DNA from: Cryptomeria japonica
Lineage: Eukaryota > Streptophyta > Pinopsida > Cupressales > Cupressaceae
NCBI RefSeq assembly: GCF_030272615.1
Contig: NC_081407.1
Coordinates: 150,909,744-150,969,743, forward strand
DNA length: 60,000 bases
Direction: 5' to 3'
A program made the position numbers and the translations under genes. The notes beneath the pieces were generated by a model. It was not told the origin of the DNA and did no database searches. It worked only from the letters and a program-made list of their open reading frames with translations. Positions 1-13,446 of this stretch are shown in pieces. Each line of letters begins with the position of its first letter. Within the stretch, counting starts at the first letter, position 1.

Positions 1-3000
1 TTTCCGAAGAAAAAATATATATATTTGACAAAAATTTAAAATTTCAATGCAGTAGTACTAAAATTTCAGGAAAATGATAAGAAATAGGAGTCTGTCTAAC
101 CACCCTAACCACAATCAAATCATTATAATTTTTTATAAGATTTTAGATATAAGTAGAAGACTCATGTCCAGATGTGACACATATTTTTTTGTATTTTTTT
201 TAATAAATAATTAATTATGATTTTTTTACTACAGCTTTTTTAAAATATAAAAACTCTAATGTCTAACCACCATAACTTGGTCAAAACTTTATGAAATTCA
301 ATTCTTTTTTTTTAATCCTATAGTATATGAAGCATAGAATGTGACGCATATTTAGGATTCAAAAATTGTGATATTGTTTGAAGGTTATAGATTTTTTCAA
401 TTGTCCTATTAATCAAGACTTTAGTCAGAATATTGCCACTTCTTGGCCCCTCATGATCCTGCACATACACAACACAATTGTGACAATACTCTCACCATGA
501 AAGACATGTAAATACACTTGCAAAAGTAAAAAGGATTGTAATAAACTATCCTTCATTAAATAATAATTCTACGAAATTTATGCAAAAGAAATAAAATTTC
601 ATGAGTATATGAATATAGACATTTTCAAATCTAATAACTTAATAACAAATAAACACATTAACAAGTATGCATCATTAAAAACTCGATAAGAAATACTTCC
701 CTTTCAATGATATAATCTCATGTTTAGAATCAAATACACATTTAAAACACATAAAATTTACATCCTTTCATGTTTGCATGGTAATATAAAAAGTTTTTTC
801 ATGATAATTTTTTGGTGATTCAAATACAAGAGGGAGAGTACCATCAAAGTGTTTTTCCTACAACCACAAATTGATGCCTCCCCCCCCAACAAATTCCAAC
901 CTAGAAGAGGCCCTACCCTTCACGAGGGTAGAAAATAAAAAAAATTTGCATGCACCATATCATGACATCCAAGAACTAGCATAGTGTACTAGTTGTTGTA
1001 TGCGATATAACATCTAACCCTAGATAACCTTTGGCTAAGTATGACAACTCTAACTGAAATACAAATTATCAAACACATTGAACTAACAATGCAAATAGTG
1101 ATTTACATTAATTTGGCTAAAGTTTTGTAATGTATAATCACATTCCTATACAAATATGTGCATCATTATTCGCACACACCTTTCTCAAACTTGTCATCGA
1201 AAGACCTTATTATATTTACAAAGATACATTGTTAGAATGTACAAAAAAGATGGAAGGAAAAAATAATTCCGTTGACCAGGTAATATTCTATTCATGAACC
1301 AATTGAATATTTTTTTCATACACTACATAGACACAATCTCAAGACATTTCTTGAATAACAAGGTATTGCCTCATTTTAGATATAAAAAGTTGATGTTAGT
1401 GGACACTCATACCTATGTGTGCACACACACATATACCAATTAATATACACATATACATAAGTTCTTGATTTAACTTTCAATGCAAAATATTTTTTATTGT
1501 CTAAACCTAGGTAAAATATACACTAAAAAATACACAACTTCATTAATATACCAAACAATAACCATAAACAAAATTGAAAATCTAGAAATCTCACAAAAAA
1601 GAAGTAATTACAATTTATTATGTTATTTTTTTCTTTCATAGAGCAGAATCCACTAGTGTTTAACATGTTCAATTATCTAACCATTAAACTTTTTTCTATT
1701 TTGCAAGTAATGAACAATACTATATTTTTTGCTACATGTTATGTATGCATCCATATTTGTATATGTGTGTGTGTCTACACATATACACATACACATAAAT
1801 GACATATTCATATTTGGTTTATACAATAATACTCTATGCCTTTTATGCATTTAATCTATTGATATATTATAGTAGCAACCTTACTTGTAATCATAAATAT
1901 CAAACTTATTATAAGATAGATAAAAAGGATTATTGATACCCAACAACATTTTATACTTTAAGATCAAGTTTCATATTGACCTATGAAGAAGTGTACCTTC
2001 TATATTGGGTATACATTCATTTGGTGAACTAGTTTATCCTAAAAATTAATGACAGAAAAATACACACAGTTTCTATAATATTGATTGTCTGTCATCCACG
2101 TGATTCATTGATCATGTAGTCATCAATCCCAGATCCGTCAATTTTCGAAATCTATCAAATTTCATATTTATAAATATCAAATACATTTATGTCATTCATG
2201 TACATAACTCCAAGATTTATCCATGTAATAATAGATAGCAATGTAAAACACCACTCTACATCATCTCATCTAAGAAAAACTATTTATGTCAAGATCTTGC
2301 CCCAAAACATGCACAAAAATATCCTCATCCAAATAAAGATAAAATTATAACTCCTAATCCCTCCCATAATCTATTATCATCTCAATATCCAAAAATCCCT
2401 ACCTAGCTCACCCATGAACCACAATCCTATCACCTTGTTTTCTCCACCTTTATCAGATTTGGTTTTCTTATTGTCAAGGAAAATACAACCACCACCACTC
2501 CCTACCCATCCAAAAACATATTTGTGTCCTATTTCTAAAGCGACAAATATCCTATTGATATTTGCATCTATCAAAACATGTGTTATCAAGGTAAAGGACC
2601 AAGCCTTCATAGACAATACATATTGGAACTCGTATAAATCAAAGAAAATATAATATTTTAAGGCCCCAATTACAAACATAAAGGCAAAAATAATGGTCAC
2701 ACTTGGACACATCCTAAGGAAACTTCTTTCAACATCTAAATAGGTACCTTTCATTACTCTAATTAATAGTCAATTGCTACCAATTCACTCATCAAAATTA
2801 TTACACCTATCACCCCCATTACTAATCCCTTCATTGATGCTATCCCTAGCCTCAACCATCCATCCATTCAAATCCTCAATTAGGATTAAAAAAAAGCACA
2901 CATCACTGGAATTATTCCAAAATAATTTTCATCACTCAATTCAATCATGGGAATTGAAGATAACATCTCCCTATGGGACCATAACATCAATTTTGGAAAC

Positions 3001-3149
3001 AATTTAGATGTGACAAATTATAAAGCAAAGGATCCACATAAACCAAAGGATATCTGTGTCATAATATATTGATATTCACTAGTAAAGAGAAGTTTGATTT
3101 GGAAAATAAAAACAAATAAAAAAGGCCACAAAGGTGTTATGAACACAAA
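1..3149. other. AT-rich spacer, no recognised gene
   Basis: This stretch is strongly AT-rich. It has short CA/TG-type runs near 1418-1440 and 1755-1796. The longest open frame is an antisense one of 125 codons at 2754-2377 with no motif I recognise, and the + strand frame at 2414-2653 overlaps it. I see no LTR ends, polyA-flanked insertion or conserved protein motif, and treat the stretch as decayed repeat or intergenic DNA. Confidence 0.5.
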
Positions 3150-3430
3150 TATATTGGGGGGTGAATCGATATATACCAATTTTAACTTTAAAAAAAATGT
3201 AATATTAAAACCATTACCACATCTCATAGTATCATCAATACAACTATTGAGCTAAGCACATCCACACATCAAAACAAGAGAACATCATATTTACATGGAA
3301 ACCCAAAAGGTAAAAACCATAGTGAGAAAAGTTGCTTCGATCTACTACCCAAATCCAGCCTCAAAAAATTATAAAAAAATTACAATGATTTTGCAAGTAC
3401 CAACCCACATGGATATCAACCTACGAAGAA
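3150..3430 (-). repeat. Possible copia LTR remnant
   Basis: The order of short blocks here resembles the inner end of the Copia-B LTR at 18242 and 24080. Both have a G-run followed by TGAATC or TAAATC, then an AT-rich stretch, then ATGGAAACCC...GGTAAAAACCA near 3295-3320. That block matches the GTGGAAAACCCAGTAAAGGGAAAAACCA block of Copia-B only loosely. I infer an old LTR fragment of a related copia family. No ends, PBS or target duplication are visible. Confidence 0.3.
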
Positions 3431-3652
3431 GGCACCAATCCCCAATTTAATTTGTAGGCACCAACCCACAGGAGACACCAATCCCCTAATCCAAAGAAAT
3501 AAGCACTAGCTCAAATTAATGAGGCATCAACCTCAAATATAGAGAAGACATAGGAAATGCAAAGGATATACCATGTAGATCTTCCAAACTCAACCTTTAT
3601 CATTTATTTGATCTAATCTACTTCAGAACACTTTCATAGTGTGTATAGGATA

Positions 3653-3778
<126 letters not shown>

Positions 3779-3805
3779 ACACACACACATACACATACAT
3801 ATAAA

Positions 3806-5338
3806 TAAATCTTGTGTATGAAGCAAAATAAAAAAACAAAATTTATTAATTTTGGTATACAGTACCAACAAAAATGACAGGTTATTGAGTGTAGCTTAAA
3901 GTAGACTCTTGTCTATTTTGGTTGGGATTTCTATCCATTTGAAGGTCTCAATAACCTTTCATATATATGGTGTCCTTGTATGAGATGGTACATAGATCTT
4001 TGACCATAGCCTTGACTTGTACCTCAATTTATGCCAATATGCAACATATTGTCTCTACCTCTATAATGCTTAATGTTTGGGACTAGCTCTAAAATAACAC
4101 TAGTCTACTCCCTTTCACCTAAGAAAAACTTGTAACTATTCTTCTTGTATCACCTTACTATTTTATCAAATGGGAATGAAATCCCCTTTTGTACTAGTGA
4201 GACATCATGTTCTCTCATGTCCTACATAGCTTGCTCTAGAGTGGATAATTGTAACTTGCACTTTTAAGCAAGTTTATCCTTGATAAGTATTCCATTTAAT
4301 TAAATAGTTGTATTCCTCTTCTTTTCATCATTGACAATGCTCAACTTATTATTGATTAGGTTGTATAGTTTATGCATGAAGCTCTGAGATTGAGTGACCT
4401 TGGGAGAGTGATTTTATGAATTTCTTAAATTTATACTTAACCTCTATAAAGAGAACATAAGGGGTAAAAAGTAAACTAAAAAATAAAGAGAACAATATCT
4501 ATAATGCCCATGTACCATTGAAAGGAATCAAATTGTTCCATGTGCTCCATCAAGATACCCATAACAATTATCAAGGTGTCCACTATTTCATACATAAAAC
4601 TTCATCCTCCACCATGCTAATGCAAAAAAGATAAGAACTCATCTAAAGAAATTGCCCACTATTTATCACATAAAAGTATAAATCCTACCTCAAACTATTA
4701 TCCAAACACAAACACTAAATCCAATGATGACAAATATACATCAATAGATGTTAGTAATAATCACAATGACTGAAATAGAAACCACAACTACTTGGTAACA
4801 CATCCAATATCCAACCCATATCTTATCACAAGCTCCATGTATGAAACATGTCCATAAAGAACATACATATACAAGAATTTGCATTGTATATGTAATTTAA
4901 AAACTAAAAATTATCAAGGCATCCAAAGAACCACAAATAGAATCATGTAGAAGATGTAATCAATATCAAATATCATCTAAAACCAAGAAAAAATTCACAA
5001 AGATATGCAAAACTACAAATAAATCTATTGCACTACAACTCTCACCATTAGTCTCCATAACTCTCTGAAGTTCTTCATACTCAATAAAGGAGAGAGATCA
5101 AGAAGCCACTATGTTGTCACCAAAGAACAATACAAAATAAATGGACAAAAATATAGTGATCACCACAGCTCCAAAGAAACCTCTACTCCAATGTCATGTG
5201 AACACACATCTAGGAAGAAGAAAAAGACCAAAGAGAGAACTTGCAATTTCTAACATATATCATATCCTTCTACACACTTCTAAGTTCTCTAGTTGTGACA
5301 AGTATGATCTCCTTCATTAAACCCCAAAGATAAAAGTA
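3806..5338. other. AT-rich spacer, no recognised gene
   Basis: There are no open frames of note and no motif I recognise. The DNA is the left flank of Copia-A. Its right continuation resumes at 17755. Confidence 0.5.
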
Positions 5339-5343
5339 TTATT

Positions 5344-6242
5344 TGTTAGAAAAATGGTGTCTCAACCTTGCATATGCATAAGGTTACTATTTTTAGTAAG
5401 TTTTTATATGTGCGTGGATTGGCCTCAAATTTTCTCCAAAGCTTCGAATTGGCCAAATATGCATGCTAGTAAATTTTCATTGCAAGATGATGTCTAGATT
5501 TAAAGATATTAAAGTTTTTATTTTTAAAAGTTGTGAACGAAAGTTTCAGAGTCAATTTTGAGGGATTTAAAGGCTCTGAAATAGCTTGAAAGTGTCTATA
5601 ACTAGTGTATTAGGTTATATGTTGATAAATAATGTTAGAATCTTTATAATGTTGCAAACAGTTGTCAATCAGACACCTAGTTCAAAAGTTATGGCCTCTA
5701 GAAGTTGGGTCTCCTAAAACAGGAAATATAAAAATATGTCGAAACACATAAATGAGCTATAAAAGGGAGGTACACATGTTGATGTGTGTTTTAATAGATC
5801 ATAGGGCATCTAAGATTTGAGATAAGATGGGTGCCACTTTATTGGGTGGTTTTAGCCCTTGGTTTTGTAATACCATTTAGTAGATTTATGTATTGTATCT
5901 CCTATATATGAGGTGTGTGAGATGTAAGTTGTGTATAAGAGTCTTATATCTATTGAGTTACCTCTGAATCTTTGGTTGGTGATACTCCTATGAAAATATT
6001 GCCCTACAAGTATATTGTAATCTATTATTGATTTCTAAATAATATATTTGGTGGCTTTTGGAGTGTGGAGATTTTCTTTCAAAAGGGTTTTCTCCATGTA
6101 AATCACTGTGTTGTGGTATGAATGTTGTTTATGTTTATTTTTGTCACATTTATGTAACTATTGTAAGGATCTGTTAAAATTTTGCATTACACTCCTCTCA
6201 ATGTTAGTGTAGGAAGTTATTCTTCTACTTAACTTCCTTATT
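5344..6242 (+). repeat. Copia-A 5' LTR
   Basis: This is about 899 bp starting TGTTAGAAAAATGGTGTC. It aligns along its length with the 3' LTR, including shared blocks such as TGGTGTCTCAACCTTGCATA. A TATA box (TATAAAAG, 5758-5765) is followed by GGAGGTAC. The end is inferred by alignment to the other copy, because the CA terminus seems mutated here (CTTATT instead of CTTACA). Confidence 0.85.
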
Positions 6243-6244
6243 AG

Positions 6245-6257
6245 TGGTATTAGAGTG
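6245..6257 (+). promoter_or_regulatory. Copia-A primer binding site
   Basis: TGGTATTAGAGTG lies two bases after the LTR end. It matches the plant copia PBS (TGGTATCAGAGC, complementary to the 3' end of initiator methionine tRNA) with two substitutions. It would prime minus-strand cDNA synthesis. Confidence 0.75.
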
Positions 6258-6364
6258 ATCAACTTTGGTTTCATTTGTGGGTTGTTAGGTTTTTTGAACT
6301 AATCTTGATTTGAGTGGAAGCTTGTGCAAAAGATACTTTTTGATCTTGTTGTAGGAATTTTCAT

Positions 6365-6855
6365 ATGGCAAGTTCGTCAAGGAGAATAGAGGAGGAGAAA
6401 TTTTTTGGAAGTAATTTTGAGATGTGGAAGCTAAAGATGGAGTATTTGCTAATAGATCAAATATGTGGGATGTTGTTAATGCAAATGTCTCAAGACCTTT
6501 AGATCCTACTAAGACTGCTCAGTATGATGTTATGAATCGTAAAGATAAGGATCTAATCAAATTATGCTTGCCAAACTCTATTCTAATTAGTATCCATGAA
6601 GAGACTTGTACAAAGAATCTGTGGAATAAGCTTGGTGAGATGTATCAAGCCAAATATTTATTGAATAATATTTTTTGAGGAAGAAATTGTATTCTTTGAG
6701 AATGGAAGAGGGTGGACATATTACACACCACCTAGAAGAATTCAATATATTGGTGGATCAATTAGCATTTGTTGGTGTCAATATGGATGAGAAGGATAAA
6801 TGTCAGATCTTACTTTACTCTTTGTCTAATTTGTGGGATTCTATTTGATAGGGAG
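6365..6855 (+). pseudogene. Copia-A gag remnant (N-terminal part)
   Basis: An ATG at 6365 opens a frame beginning MASSSRRIEEEKFFGSNFE, followed by WKLKMEYLLIDQ. This is the typical start of plant copia Gag of the F-x-G-x-N-F-x-x-W type. After about 40 codons the reading moves to another frame (6424 onward), with DPTKTAQYDVMNRKDKDL and IKLCLPNSIL, which are also Gag-like. Stops and frame changes show it is dead. The remnant stops at KDKCQILLYSLSNLWDSI around 6845, where the nested insertion starts. The zinc knuckle and protease that should follow are absent. Gag normally forms the virus-like particle that packages element RNA. Confidence 0.75.
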
Positions 6856-6863
6856 GTAAGTGT

Positions 6864-9192
6864 TGGGTGGTTGTTAGGTGTTTAGTATGTTTGCTTGGCA
6901 AAAGTTCCTTACTATTTTCAAGGTGTAAACACCTTGATCAGAGTGCAAATAGATCAAAGGCAGTCCAACAACTCACCTTGTTTCACCTCCCTATGTCAAA
7001 GTCATCTTGGTTGCTCAAGGGCTTCAAAACCATTGTGTTTGTCTCCCTCTCTAGTGCTACAAAACCAACTTATGGAGTCTGCCACACCAAATATGTTAAA
7101 CGTATGCAAGGACAACTTGTATCAACTGGACTTGATGGGTTTTAGGCTTTACATTCCCCATTTGTGTACCCGATTTATCAAAAAAAACCAATTTTAGGCC
7201 TAAATCGGGCTACTAGGAATTAGCCCTCCTTTTGGGGTTTTGTGCTCATCCTGCTCCAATGATGGACTTCCAAACAAAACAAAGTTGATATTTAGACACC
7301 CTTTTGGGAGTTCTTGAAGATTTTCCAAGTTTAGGGGTCCCTAAGGCCTTCTCCGTGACTGTCCCAAAAATGGGCATAAAAAGAGGGTTTTGGTAGGGTT
7401 TGTTGGCAAAAATCAAATTTCAAACTTGAGATCCTCCAAATGACACAAGAACACTTAGTTCTACCTTGTTGCTGACTAACTAGGCCATAAACAAGAAGAT
7501 TTAAACCTCACAGGGTGGAGAACAAGATTTTTACAAAATGCACATAAGGAAAGTGCAACATTTGACAACTTTTCATTTTTTTGCCTTCTACAAACACAAC
7601 TTTTGCATGAATTCCAATTACAATCTGAAGCATGTGAACATGACCATCATTAGAGACAAGAAGGAATCAAATTAGCCCTGCATAAAAGGCATTAGGCAAT
7701 TACAAAATAACAAGTAGTTCACTGTCAAGTTAATTATGACTGCATTTTGCCCTCTCACTGCCTTTTCACATTGGACCTGCACTTCAAACTGCTAGAACCC
7801 CTTTCCAAGGTCTGTTTTGTGCTTTCTTAACAATACTCTGCCTTTTTATGCTTTGTTTCCTTCATACCTACCATTTTAAAGAGGGAGATTACATTTACAA
7901 TCTCAAAATAAGTGTAAAAGTCAGTCCTAGATGACTGTGACAGCCTGTTGGGCGTTTATCATTTTGCCTAAAGAGATCATTGTTTGACCTTGGCATTCAC
8001 AATACCCATGGGAAGGGTTTACACCACTCCTTGTTCTTGTTTTCAAACAAATAAAGATTAACAAGGTTTACACACACCAATAAATGGTGGAGAGCAAACA
8101 AAGGAAGGAAAAACTACTACCAAACAGTGACTCACTATTTTGGTTTACAATTCACAAAACTGAAACATGTAACCCTCCTTGCCCTAGCTTAGGAAGCCTC
8201 TTTGCTTGCACATATCACTTGGACATCAAGCAGGTCTGTCCACCAAATGAATTCAATTGCTATGGAAGAGCAAAGCATCAAACTTATACAAGACCCTAGC
8301 CAAATGGCACACTTGCCTAGGGCTCCATGGCCACAAAACACCTTGCACCTGCACTCTCAAAACCAAAACATATATTTACATAATTTACAAATTGACCAAC
8401 TGGTTCTTGAGAAGCCATGAACATTTTAGGACTTCAAGAAGCCAAGTTAGTCAAGCATCCTTGCCAAATTCCTAGACAAGGCAGTGAAACTGTCAAATCA
8501 AACCAATTTTGCTACAAACTCAAAACTTGATGAAATTGAATGCCACCAAAGGGAGAAGTTTAAGAAAACATAGTAGAAACTGAAAATGCAAGAACAGTAC
8601 GGCCAAGTACAGCAGGTGTACGAACTGTTGTTCACATGAAGTTAGAAACTAGGGAAAAACAAGGTAAAATGAGTGCAAACTTTCAAAATGATTAATAACT
8701 CCGATTGAAAAACCCTTACAATAGTTCCAACAAGAGAATAAATACCACTTCAGGTTGGTTAGCCTCCTTTATGGACAGGTACATGTCCAAGAACACTAAA
8801 TTTGACATTTTGATGCCCAAATGACAACTTTTGATGCCTAAATGACAACTTTTGAAGCCTAGAAGGTGTAGGGTTGATCTCAAAGCCTAAAAAACACCTA
8901 AGAACACTTATCACACCTAAAAACCAAACACAAAACATGTCTAGACATTTTCAAAACAAAAACACATTAAAAACTCACTTTTTACAACATTTTGCCAGGC
9001 AACTCCAAAACTGGCAATTTTGAGCAAAAGATGAAAACAGGAAACCAAAACCACACAATGAGTTCAAAACTCATCCAAACAACTTAAAACAACACAAAAA
9101 TAACTTAATCAACCTTTCCAACTCAAAGCTAATAAAAATCAAACTTACTCTCAAACCTGTGTTGAAAATGAGGCTTAGGTGCTCCTGCACCA
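6864..9192 (-). repeat. Putative 3' LTR of the gypsy element
   Basis: On the minus strand a purine-rich tract (CCGGGGGAGTA) just after the chromodomain precedes TGGTGCAGGAGC at 9192, a plausible LTR start. The region runs to ...CCACCCAACA at 6864, a plausible CA end next to the copia gag remnant. Length would be about 2.3 kb. There is no second copy in the window, so the limits rest on the TG/CA termini and the PPT position. No target duplication can be assigned, because the other end of the element is lost. Open frames inside (6867-7197, 8084-8475) show nothing recognisable. Confidence 0.5.
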
Positions 9193-9199
9193 TACTCCC

Positions 9200-10567
9200 C
9201 CGGTGACAAAGAAGTCATGTGACTCCTTTGGGCAGAAAAGAGAGAGGAATACAAGCCTTGTGGAAGTCACTTTCAGGTATCCATGTGGCTTCAGAGGTTG
9301 TTTGATCTTTCCACTTGACCAAATGTTCAAAGTAGTCATGTTTTATAGTCTTCTTGATGATTCTGGAATCGAGTACCTGTTCAAGAATGGGAGAAGAAGA
9401 AGAGGGGAGAGGTAGAGCAGAAAGGGAATTTGAAATGTTTGAAACTCTTTGATTCTCTGCTGGAGGCTACCCCTTGAAAGGTACCAAATCTGCAACATTA
9501 AAGACAGGAGACAAAGAAACATCAGCAAGTAAATCAATTTTATAAGCATTTGGACCATACTTAGCCAAAATCCTGCAAGGTCCAATTCTTCACATTTGTA
9601 ACTTGTTAGGAACTCCCTTTTGCAATCTAGACTTTTTGAGATGTACCATCACAAAATCTCCAACTGTGAATTGGGCATCCCTCTTTGAAGCATCCACCCT
9701 TGCCTTGACTCTTGTTGTGGTGTCCTGCAAAGACTGCTTAACCTGTTCATGTATCTCTTTCAGAGATTGAGCCATATCTTCTGCTGTCCCACTAACATGT
9801 TGCAAGTTAGTCACATCATGTAACTCAAAAACACCTCTTGGATGCATACCATAAACAACCTGAAATGGACTCTTACCAGTGGATCTGTTTACATTGTCAT
9901 TGTAGGCAAACTCTACTTGTGGGATGAGCTGATCCCAACTTTATCCATACTCCTTGGTGAGACATCTGAGTAGATTACCCAATGTTCTATTCACCACCTC
10001 TGTTTGGCCATCTGTCTATGGATGGTAAGCTGAGCCAAAAGATAAGTTAGTACCCAATTTCTTCAACAAAGTCTTCCAAAAATGACCCAAAAACTTAACA
10101 TCTCTATCTGATACAATGCTAGATGGCAAACCATGTAATCTGACAACTTCTTTAAAGAAAAGAAAAGCAATATGACTAGCATCTTTAGTAGATTTGCAAG
10201 GTATAAAGTGAGCCATTTTACTAAATCTGTCCACAACCATAAAGATACTGTCATGCCATGTTTTTGTCCTTGGTAAACCTACAACAAAATCCATACTGAT
10301 GCACTCCCATGGCCTAGAAGGGATGGGAAGTGGATGATATAAACCAGCATTAGTGCTATGACCTTTGGCCTTCTGACATACCAAGCACTGTTCAACATAC
10401 TTCCAGACATCTCTCTGCATCTTAGGCCAGTAATAAAAGCGTTGAACCAACTCTAAGGTCTTGTTGAGACCAAAATGGCCACTCAAACACCCATTGTGTT
10501 TCTCTTGAATGAGATTTTCTCTCATGGAACCTTTAGGGACACATAGTTGTCCTCCCCTGAATAACAA
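9200..10567 (-). pseudogene. Gypsy integrase with C-terminal chromodomain
   Basis: This is the integrase part of the gypsy pol, read in the same frame as the RT upstream. From the N-terminal side it shows an HHCC zinc module (H-x5-GHFG ... CLVCQKAKG), a DDE core (MDFVVGLP, SDRD, then TDGQTE just past an in-frame stop at about 10016), and a C-terminal GPCRILAKYGPNAYKIDL block typical of chromoviruses. After it, around 9410-9270, comes a chromodomain (VLDSRI ... HLVKWKDQ ... ATWIPESDF). The chromodomain normally guides integration to marked chromatin. In-frame stops lie near 10571, 10016 and 9590, so the copy is inactive. Confidence 0.85.
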
Positions 10568-10573
10568 ACCATT

Positions 10574-12130
10574 CTACAATGTATAGTCAGCATATTCACT
10601 ATGAAAATGATTCTCAAAAGCAAGACAAACTTTATAAGCAGCAGCAAAATCATCATCATTAGGATATAAATCTTGAAAGCAATCAATCCCAATACTCTTT
10701 ACTTGGATCTCCTGAATAGTTAGCAATCTCCTACTTAAAGCATCAGCTACTTTGTTACATTGGCCTTTCTTGTGCTTAAGAGTAAATGTATATGCTTGTA
10801 GGTACTCTACCCATTTCACATGTCTATGGTTGAGTTTATCCTGAGAATTCAAAAAACTGACTGCTTGGTTGTCTGTATACACAACAAATTCTTTAGGAAG
10901 CAAGTAATGCCTCCACTTCCTGAGTGCCTGCACCAATGCATATAACTCTAAATCATAAGATGAATGCTTTTTCTTTTCATCATTCATTTTTTCACTAAAG
11001 AAAGCAACTGGTCTATTATCTTGACTTAAGATTGCACCTACTGCAAGATGACTGGCATCACATTCTATTGTAAAGAGTTTATCAAAACTAGGAAGGATTA
11101 GCACTGGCTGTGTAGCAACTCTAGTTTTGAGTAACTCAAACCCCTTATTGGCTGCTTCGGTCCATTGAAACTTGACTTTATGACCACCTTTTATTGTATC
11201 TAAAATGGGTGCACAAATTTCGCTGAAACCTCTGATAAACTTCCTGTAAAACTGGGCTAGACCATAAAAACTCCTAACTTCACTGGCTGATTGTGGGGTT
11301 GGCCAACTTGTTATGGTTGCAACTTTAGATTGATCCATCTTAAGATCTCCACTGGACACAACAAAACCAAGGTAGACTAGCTCTTGCTGCATAAAATCAC
11401 ATTTTTCAAGATTTATGGTTAACTGCTCATCAGATAATCTTTGCAAAACAATAGCTAAGTGTTTCAAATGCTCCTCTTTAGTCTTACTTAAAATGAGTAT
11501 ATCATCTAAGTAGACTACCACAAACTTACTGAGAAAATCCTGCAATACTTCATTCATTAACCTCATAAAGGTGTTGGGAGCATTAGAGAGTCCAAAAGGC
11601 ATAACCAACCATTCATAAAGACCCTCATTTGTTTTGAAAGCAATTTTCCACTCATCACCCTCTTTTATTCTTATCTGATGGTAACCACTTTTTAAGTCTA
11701 TTTTGGAGAAATACCTCGCACCCCCTAAACAATCCATCAAATCTTCTATCCTGGGAATAGGGAATCTGTATCTTATTGTGATCTTGTTGATAGCTCTAGA
11801 ATATGTACACAGTCTCCATGTGCCCCCTTTCTTAGGTGCTAACACAATGGGCACTGCACAAGGACTTATACTCTTTCTGATTAATCCTTGATCCAATAAC
11901 TCTTGAATCTATCTAGCTACCTCTTTGTTCTGCTCAGGAGTCATCTTGTATGCTACTTTGTTTGGCAAAGAAGCCCCTGGTATGAAGTCAATTTGATGAC
12001 TAATGGCTCTAGGAGGAGGTAATGTTGCTGGTTGTACATCACTGATGATGGCCTTAAAGTTATCAAGAAGTTGTTGCACTTCTTGTGGGATCTCAACTTG
12101 TTTTTCTTTCTTATCCTCCTTAGGTTTCAT
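10574..12130 (-). pseudogene. Gypsy reverse transcriptase and RNase H
   Basis: From an ATG at 12130 (MKPKEDKKEKQVEIP) a linker leads to RT. One stop sits at 11911-11909. RT motifs follow in order: KKGGTWRLC, FSKIDLKSGYHQIR, MPFGLSNAPNTF and the catalytic YLDD. RNase H follows with FTIECDAS, SSYDLELYAL, YTDNQAVSFL and KVADALSRR, ending at about 10574. These enzymes copy element RNA into DNA inside the particle. Catalytic residues (two Asp of YLDD; Asp, Glu and Asp of RNase H) are all present, and only single stops break the frame. The frame differs from Gag-protease, which ends in a 4-base overlap with this ATG. Confidence 0.9.
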
Positions 12131-13446
12131 ACAAGTGCATAACCAATCCCATCTCCCTCTTTCATGGTTTGGATGAACTCTTTGTCATTGACTAATAACA
12201 CTTTAGGTGCCTGTGGTTTTTTGTTCTCTGTCTCTTCACTAAGGGACTGAATTTTGTAGACAATGCCATTCTTTTGAAAGGAATATGTGTTTTTTTCACC
12301 ATCATGGTGTGCCCTTCTGTCAAATTGCCAAGGTCTACCCAATAGTAGATGGCAAGCATCCATGGGAAGGATGTCACATAGTATCCTATCCTTGTATTCA
12401 CCTATATTGAAGTCTACCCATGCTTGTTCATTCACTAGGACATGTTGCCCCTTGTTTAACCAGGTTACCTTGTAGGGTTCATTGTGCTTTATTCTAGGTA
12501 GGTTCAATTTGCTAACTGCCTCCTCTGAGATAATATTATCTATGGATCCTGAATCAATAACCACCTTACATACCTTACCCAAGATTTTGCACTTGATCCT
12601 GAACAATGCTCTTCTCTGAGACAATTCACTCTTATGAGGTTCTTGCATCAATACTCTCCTCATCATTAGACTTTCACCATTTTGGGGTGCTAGGTGCATT
12701 GCTGGAGTTCTTATACTACTCCCTTCCTCCTGAACATAGTTCACTTTTTTTTCACCTCCATGGGAAGAACTAGGCTTTTTAGGACACCTATAAGTAGGAT
12801 GACCCAATTTTTGACAGTTGTAGCATTTCATTATGGAGAAATAAGACCCTCTACCTAGGCCACTAGACCTACCCCTTCCTGGGTTGCTTGATCCCCTTCC
12901 CCTATAATTAGGTTTGCTCTGAGAATCCCTGCTTTGCTCTATAAGCTTAGATTCCCCCTGGGACCTTTGGTCTATGTGTCTTCCCCCAAAACTGCCTTGA
13001 TGGCCTTGACCATCTCTGCCTCTTCCTCTACCTCTGTTATGTTGCTCTTGCTTCTTCCTACTCCTTTCCTCTACCTTGAGTGCAAGTTGATAGCACTTCT
13101 GGACTGTTGTAGGGCACAACAAACTTAACTCTTCCTATATGTTCCATCTCAAACCATTGAGATACCTAGCAACCTTGACATTCTCATCCTCTTGGATCTT
13201 TGACCTAAGGCATAGCTTCTAAAACTCCTCCGTGTAGGTACTAACATCTAACTCTTTTTGCCTAAGGTTTTGCCTTCTCCTATGGAGTTGTATTTCATAG
13301 TCCTCTGGAATGTAAGCCTCTCTGATCTTGGACAACATTCCCTTCCAAGTTGCTATGGGCCTTTTTCCCTCTTTCTCACGTTCATCCTGAATGAACTTCC
13401 ACCATGTTAAGGCAGCTCCTCTCAACCTGGACTTAGCCACCTTCAC
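12127..13446 (-). pseudogene. Gypsy gag (C-terminal half) and protease
   Basis: The remnant opens at AKSRLRGAALTWW, the middle of a Ty3/gypsy Gag domain, and continues through KIREAYIPEDYE and RRRQNLRQKE. Stops lie near 13219 and 13125. A basic, Arg-Gly-rich stretch precedes a zinc knuckle (CYNCQKLGHPTYRCP, CX2CX4HX4C). An aspartic protease motif (VIDSGSIDN) lies at about 12560. The frame ends YALV then TGA at 12127. The N-terminal half of Gag is missing because homology stops at 13446, where an unrelated AT-rich segment begins. The first codon of the open stretch is GTG and is not a real start. Confidence 0.85.

Larger units (their letters stand above)
6864..13446 (-). mobile_element. 5'-truncated chromodomain Ty3/gypsy element
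   Basis: Read on the minus strand this holds Gag C-terminal half, zinc knuckle, protease, RT, RNase H, integrase and a chromodomain in Ty3/gypsy order, then a PPT-like CCGGGGGAG and a putative 3' LTR. The 5' LTR, PBS and Gag N-terminus are missing: homology stops abruptly at about 13446. The coding region has only a handful of in-frame stops and one frame change, so it is younger than its host Copia-A. Integrase plus C-terminal chromodomain makes it a chromovirus. I cannot assign the clade safely. Confidence 0.85.

Noticed and set aside
2377-2754. 125-codon minus-strand open frame
   Set aside because: No motif is recognisable, an overlapping + strand frame exists, and the surroundings show no gene structure. 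A chance frame or unknown repeat is more likely.
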